Assembly (NCBI GenBank): GCA_026954015.1
Contig: JAIXLP010000050.1
Span: 6,629-53,316, forward strand
Direction of reading: 5' to 3'
From: Burkholderiales bacterium
GTDB lineage: Bacteria; Pseudomonadota; Gammaproteobacteria; Burkholderiales; Burkholderiaceae_C
DNA: 46,688 bases
Within the stretch, counting starts at the first letter, position 1; each line of letters begins with the position of its first letter. The notes below the pieces were generated by a model that was not told the origin of the DNA, did not search any database, and saw only the letters and a program-made list of their open reading frames with translations. Position numbers and translations under genes: made by a program. Shown piece after piece: positions 43,770 to 46,688 of this stretch.

Positions 43770-44312
43770 TCAGAACGGAATATCGTCTTCCATGTCGTCG
43801 AAACCCGAGCCCGCCTGGGGCGCCTGGGGCGCCGCCATCGGCGCGGGGGCCGGGCGCTGCACCGGCGGCGCGGGCCGGGCGGCAGGGGCGCTGCGGCGCT
43901 GCGGCGCATCGAAGCCCCCGGCGTCGCTGCCATAGCCGTCGTCTTCCCCGCCATAGCCACCGCCGCCGCCCTGTCCCTGGCGGCTGCCCAGCATCTGCAT
44001 CACGTCCACGCGGATTTCGGTGCTGTAGCGCTCCTGCCCGTCCTGGCCCTGCCATTTGCGCGTGCGGATGCTGCCTTCCACGTAGACCTGACTGCCCTTG
44101 CGCAGGTACTGCGCGGCGATTTCGGCGAGCTTGCCGTTGAACACCAGCCGGTGCCACTCGGTGTGGTCGCGCGGCTCGCCGGTCTGCTTGTCGCGCCACT
44201 TGTTGGTGGTGGCGAGCGTGGCGTTGGTGACCTGGTCGCCACTGGGGAAGGTGCGCGACTCGGGGTCGCGCCCGAGATTGCCGACGAGGATGACTTTATT
44301 GACCGATGCCAT
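43770..44312 (-). CDS. ssb: Single-stranded DNA-binding protein
   Basis: Essential tetrameric ssDNA-binding protein of 180 residues. The OB fold (1-110) starts [19 protein letters not shown] and has [18 protein letters not shown] and [12 protein letters not shown] Gly/Ala/Pro-rich linker follows, and the conserved acidic tip DDIPF ends the protein for partner binding. An AAGGAA box lies a few bases before ATG 44312. Placement near uvrA and an MFS gene is common in this group. Confidence 0.96.
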   Translation of the reverse strand: MASVNKVILVGNLGRDPESRTFPSGDQVTNATLATTNKWRDKQTGEPRDHTEWHRLVFNGKLAEIAAQYLRKGSQVYVEGSIRTRKWQGQDGQERYSTEIRVDVMQMLGSRQGQGGGGGYGGEDDGYGSDAGGFDAPQRRSAPAARPAPPVQRPAPAPMAAPQAPQAGSGFDDMEDDIPF

Positions 44313-44449
44313 GAGAGTTTCCTTGCAAGTAGTCCGGGAAATGGCGCAGAGGTGCCCGAACCAGATAGGTGAATGCAGCCCCTGCCAGACCGCAGCCGTG
44401 CAGCATAGCGGCATTGGCGCGCGCCGTGAACCGCGCCGCCGTGGGCGCT

Positions 44450-45679
44450 TCAGTGCGTCGGCGTGCGCGCGACGGGGTGCAGCGGCCAGGTCCAGGCGAG
44501 CCAGGCGGCGGTGATCACCGCGGTGACGGCGAACAGGCCCGTGGCGCCGCCCCATTGCGCCAGCGCCCCCCCGACCGCGCCGCCCAGGAACAGGCCGATG
44601 GACTGCAGCGTGTTGTATGCGCCGAGCGCTGCGCCGCGCAGGTTCGCCGGCGCCATGCGCGAGACCAGGCTGGGCTGCGTTGCCTCCAGCGCGTTGAAGC
44701 CGCAGAAGAACACGAGCAGCAGCACGCCCATGGTCCACAGCGACGGCGTGCCACCGCTGGCCGCGAGCAGGCTGAAGCCCACCTGCACCACCAGCACCAG
44801 CACGATCGAGAGCAGCAGCGCCGCGCGCAGCCGCCCGCGCCGCTCCATCGAAAAAAGCCCGCCCATCGCGACGAACGACAGCACCACCGCGGGCAGGTAC
44901 ACCTGCCAGTGCGCGGCCTTGGGCAGGCCCGCGTGCACCAGCATCGCGGGCACGGCCATCCACATCGCCATCTGCACCGTGTGCAGCGCGCACACGCCCA
45001 GGTTCAGCCGCATCAGGTCGCCGTGGCGCCAGACCTGCGAGAGGCGCCCGCGCGGCAGATCGGCGTGCTGCTTCGGCTCGGCCGGCACCACCCAGAGCAC
45101 CACCGCGATGCCCGCGAGCGTGAGCGCGAACGTGAGAGCGAACAGCCCCGACAGCCCCATCCACGCGGTGAGCACCGGCGCGGCCACGAGCGCGATCGCG
45201 AACATCAGCCCGATGCTCGCGCCCACGAGCGCCATCGCTTTCGTGCGCACCGCGTCGCGCGTGAGGTCCGACAGCAGCGCCGTCACCGCCGCCGACACCG
45301 CGCCCGCGCCCTGCACCGCGCGCCCCACCAGCAGTCCGGTGAGCGTGCCCGCGAGCGCCGCGATCAGGCTGCCCAGCGCAAACACCACCAGGCCCGCGAC
45401 GATGATGCGCTTGCGCCCGAAACGGTCGGACGCGATGCCCAGCGGCAGTTGCAAAAAGGCCTGCGTCATGCCGTAGGCGCCCATCGCCAGGCCCACCATC
45501 GCCAGATCCTCGCCGCCGGGGTATTTGCCCGCCTCCAGCATGAAGACGGGCAGCACGAGGAACAGCCCCAGCATGCGCAGCGCGAAGATCAGCGCGAGGC
45601 TGATGCTGGAACGCCGCTCGGTGGCAGTCATGCGGTGCGGCGCGGAATCGGACGGGGGCGTGCGGAAAGAGGCAGACAT
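44450..45679 (-). CDS. MFS transporter (YajR-like)
   Basis: Twelve-helix major facilitator of about 409 residues. It shows [40 protein letters not shown] (motif A, D-RFGRK), and [20 protein letters not shown] (motif C-like region), typical of YajR-type drug/proton antiporters. Substrate is unknown. Starts at 45679 ([10 protein letters not shown]) and 45631 (MTATERRSS) are both plausible; neither has a good Shine-Dalgarno. It is divergent from uvrA across a MITE-like element. Confidence 0.85.
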   Translation of the reverse strand: MSASFRTPPSDSAPHRMTATERRSSISLALIFALRMLGLFLVLPVFMLEAGKYPGGEDLAMVGLAMGAYGMTQAFLQLPLGIASDRFGRKRIIVAGLVVFALGSLIAALAGTLTGLLVGRAVQGAGAVSAAVTALLSDLTRDAVRTKAMALVGASIGLMFAIALVAAPVLTAWMGLSGLFALTFALTLAGIAVVLWVVPAEPKQHADLPRGRLSQVWRHGDLMRLNLGVCALHTVQMAMWMAVPAMLVHAGLPKAAHWQVYLPAVVLSFVAMGGLFSMERRGRLRAALLLSIVLVLVVQVGFSLLAASGGTPSLWTMGVLLLVFFCGFNALEATQPSLVSRMAPANLRGAALGAYNTLQSIGLFLGGAVGGALAQWGGATGLFAVTAVITAAWLAWTWPLHPVARTPTH

Positions 45680-45802
45680 CGGCGGATGGCGCGCAGGGCG
45701 CGCAGGCCAACAAGGATCGACAGGCGGGCCATTGTGCATGATCGCGGGCCGGCCGGAACGCCTTCGCTCCTGCTTACCACAATGGACGCCGTGCGATCGA
45801 TA

Positions 45803-45964
45803 GGGCGACGCTGAACAAGTCCCCGCGATGTGTCGCGCCCTGTCTGGGGGATGGGATGCAAGGAGCAAAGCGCAGGCATGGCGGTGGCATGGCGAGCATT
45901 TGCAACGCCGCAGACCGCCCCAGGCAGGGATGCGACGCTCGTGAGGAACTTGTTCAGCGTCGCC
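45803..45964. mobile_element. MITE-like element with about 20-bp terminal inverted repeats
   Basis: The left end GGGCGACGCTGAACAAGTCC (45803-45822) is mirrored on the right by GGAACTTGTTCAGCGTCGCC (45945-45964). The element is about 162 bp, has no coding capacity and carries an internal hairpin (CGCGATGTGTCGCG). ATA flanks both sides, a possible 3-bp target duplication. It lies between the MFS and uvrA starts. The remaining bases of this 302-bp gap show no gene. Confidence 0.7.
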
Positions 45965-45981
45965 ATAATGCTTGGTTGCCC

Positions 45982-46688
45982 ATGAACAAGCCCGCCGAGC
46001 CCCTGCTGCTTTCCGAACCCGACCGGGGCCTGCCTCTGTCGCTGGCGCTGCGCCGCCCGCGCATCGGCATTCGCGGGGCACGCACGCACAACCTCAAGAA
46101 CATCGACCTCGATATTCCCGCGCACCAGCTCGTGGTGATCACGGGGCTTTCGGGCTCGGGCAAATCCTCGCTGGCGTTCGACACGCTGTACGCCGAGGGG
46201 CAGCGGCGCTATGTGGAGAGCCTCTCGACCTACGCGCGCCAGTTTCTCGGGCGCCTGGACAAGCCCGACGTCGATCTGATCGAGGGGCTTTCGCCCGCGA
46301 TCGCGATCGAGCAGAAGGCCACGAGCCACAACCCGCGCTCCACCGTGGGCACGGTCACCGAGATCCACGACTACCTGCGGCTATTGTTTGCGCGCGCGGG
46401 CACGCCCTACTGCCCGGAGCATGACCTGCCGCTCACCGCGCAGACGGTGAGCCAGATGGTGGACGCGCTGCTCAAGCTGCCCGAGGGCACGCGCCTGATG
46501 CTGCTCGCGCCGCTGGCGCGCCAGAAGAAGGGCGAGTTCGCCGAGGTCTTCGCGCAGATGCAGCAGCTCGGCTATGTGCGTTTTCGCATCGATGGCCAGG
46601 TGGTGGAGGCGCACGAACTGCCCGCGCTCAAGAAGAACGAGAAGCACGACATCGACGTGGTGATCGACCGCGTGAAGGTGCGCGCCGA
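45982..46688 (+). CDS. uvrA: Excinuclease ABC subunit A, 5' part only
   Basis: DNA damage-recognition ATPase of nucleotide excision repair. The 235 codons present open [13 protein letters not shown], then [19 protein letters not shown], the first Walker [21 protein letters not shown] and the invariant [38 protein letters not shown] and [20 protein letters not shown] follow. The gene runs off the window edge, so about three quarters is missing. No LexA-like box is seen; CATAAT (45964-45969), abutting the MITE, could be its -10 box. Confidence 0.97.
   Translation, partial: MNKPAEPLLLSEPDRGLPLSLALRRPRIGIRGARTHNLKNIDLDIPAHQLVVITGLSGSGKSSLAFDTLYAEGQRRYVESLSTYARQFLGRLDKPDVDLIEGLSPAIAIEQKATSHNPRSTVGTVTEIHDYLRLLFARAGTPYCPEHDLPLTAQTVSQMVDALLKLPEGTRLMLLAPLARQKKGEFAEVFAQMQQLGYVRFRIDGQVVEAHELPALKKNEKHDIDVVIDRVKVRA

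Overview
The window is GC-rich (estimated by eye at about 70%) chromosomal DNA. Gene content, order and codon use point to a betaproteobacterium of the order Burkholderiales, most likely Comamonadaceae. Indicators include the lptD-surA-rsmA cluster with a divergent amgK, a MetH lacking its homocysteine domain behind an S-adenosylhomocysteine (SAH) riboswitch, birA followed by a SPOR protein, and several families of short dispersed palindromic repeats. I see no rRNA, tRNA, CRISPR array, prophage or intact insertion sequence. Most of the window is conserved housekeeping sequence, and the unusual material lies in the gaps and at gene ends.

Layout. 1-5300: an AmpG-type muropeptide permease, a MATE exporter that probably starts at a non-ATG codon, an OmpR-type two-component system and a cytochrome c'-like protein. 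5300-8830: riboflavin synthase, an alpha/beta hydrolase, RsmE and AmgK. 8900-13550: LptD, SurA and RsmA/KsgA. 13530-14810: a 105-bp inverted-repeat element, a short coding remnant, and a barstar / secreted guanyl-specific ribonuclease pair with a strong intrinsic terminator just before the ribonuclease start. 14900-21250: malic enzyme (MaeB), a class III aminotransferase, a two-cluster ferredoxin and DinG. 21260-23860: two lipoproteins, a GlsB/YeaQ membrane protein and a gene-poor stretch ending in a -10 box and SAH riboswitch. 23856-29104: MetH, ManC and GalE. 29118-34642 holds a SPOR protein, BirA and a SET methyltransferase on the minus strand, diverging from topoisomerase III and a DUF4124 protein. 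34918-39424: a NERD-nuclease/UvrD-like helicase, a glutathione transferase, a DUF1439 lipoprotein and a fosmidomycin-resistance-type MFS pump. 39429-44312: the second 105-bp element, a FUSC membrane protein, SlyD, a class I glutamine amidotransferase, an HPF-like protein and SSB. 44450-46688: an MFS transporter, a MITE-like element and the 5' part of uvrA, cut by the window edge.

Functional links. AmpG and AmgK belong to muropeptide recycling. LptD and SurA belong to outer-membrane assembly. ManC and GalE supply nucleotide sugars. DinG, TopB, the NERD helicase, SSB and UvrA act on DNA.

I did not find a clear new multi-gene system. The strongest candidates for something undescribed are the repeats. 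Two 105-bp elements align without gaps, sit between convergent genes, and supply the stop codon of the neighbouring minus-strand reading frame; their arms differ between copies but stay self-complementary within each copy. A second, shorter hairpin family occurs in gaps and apparently also inside coding sequence (topB, rsmA and the start of the SPOR gene).
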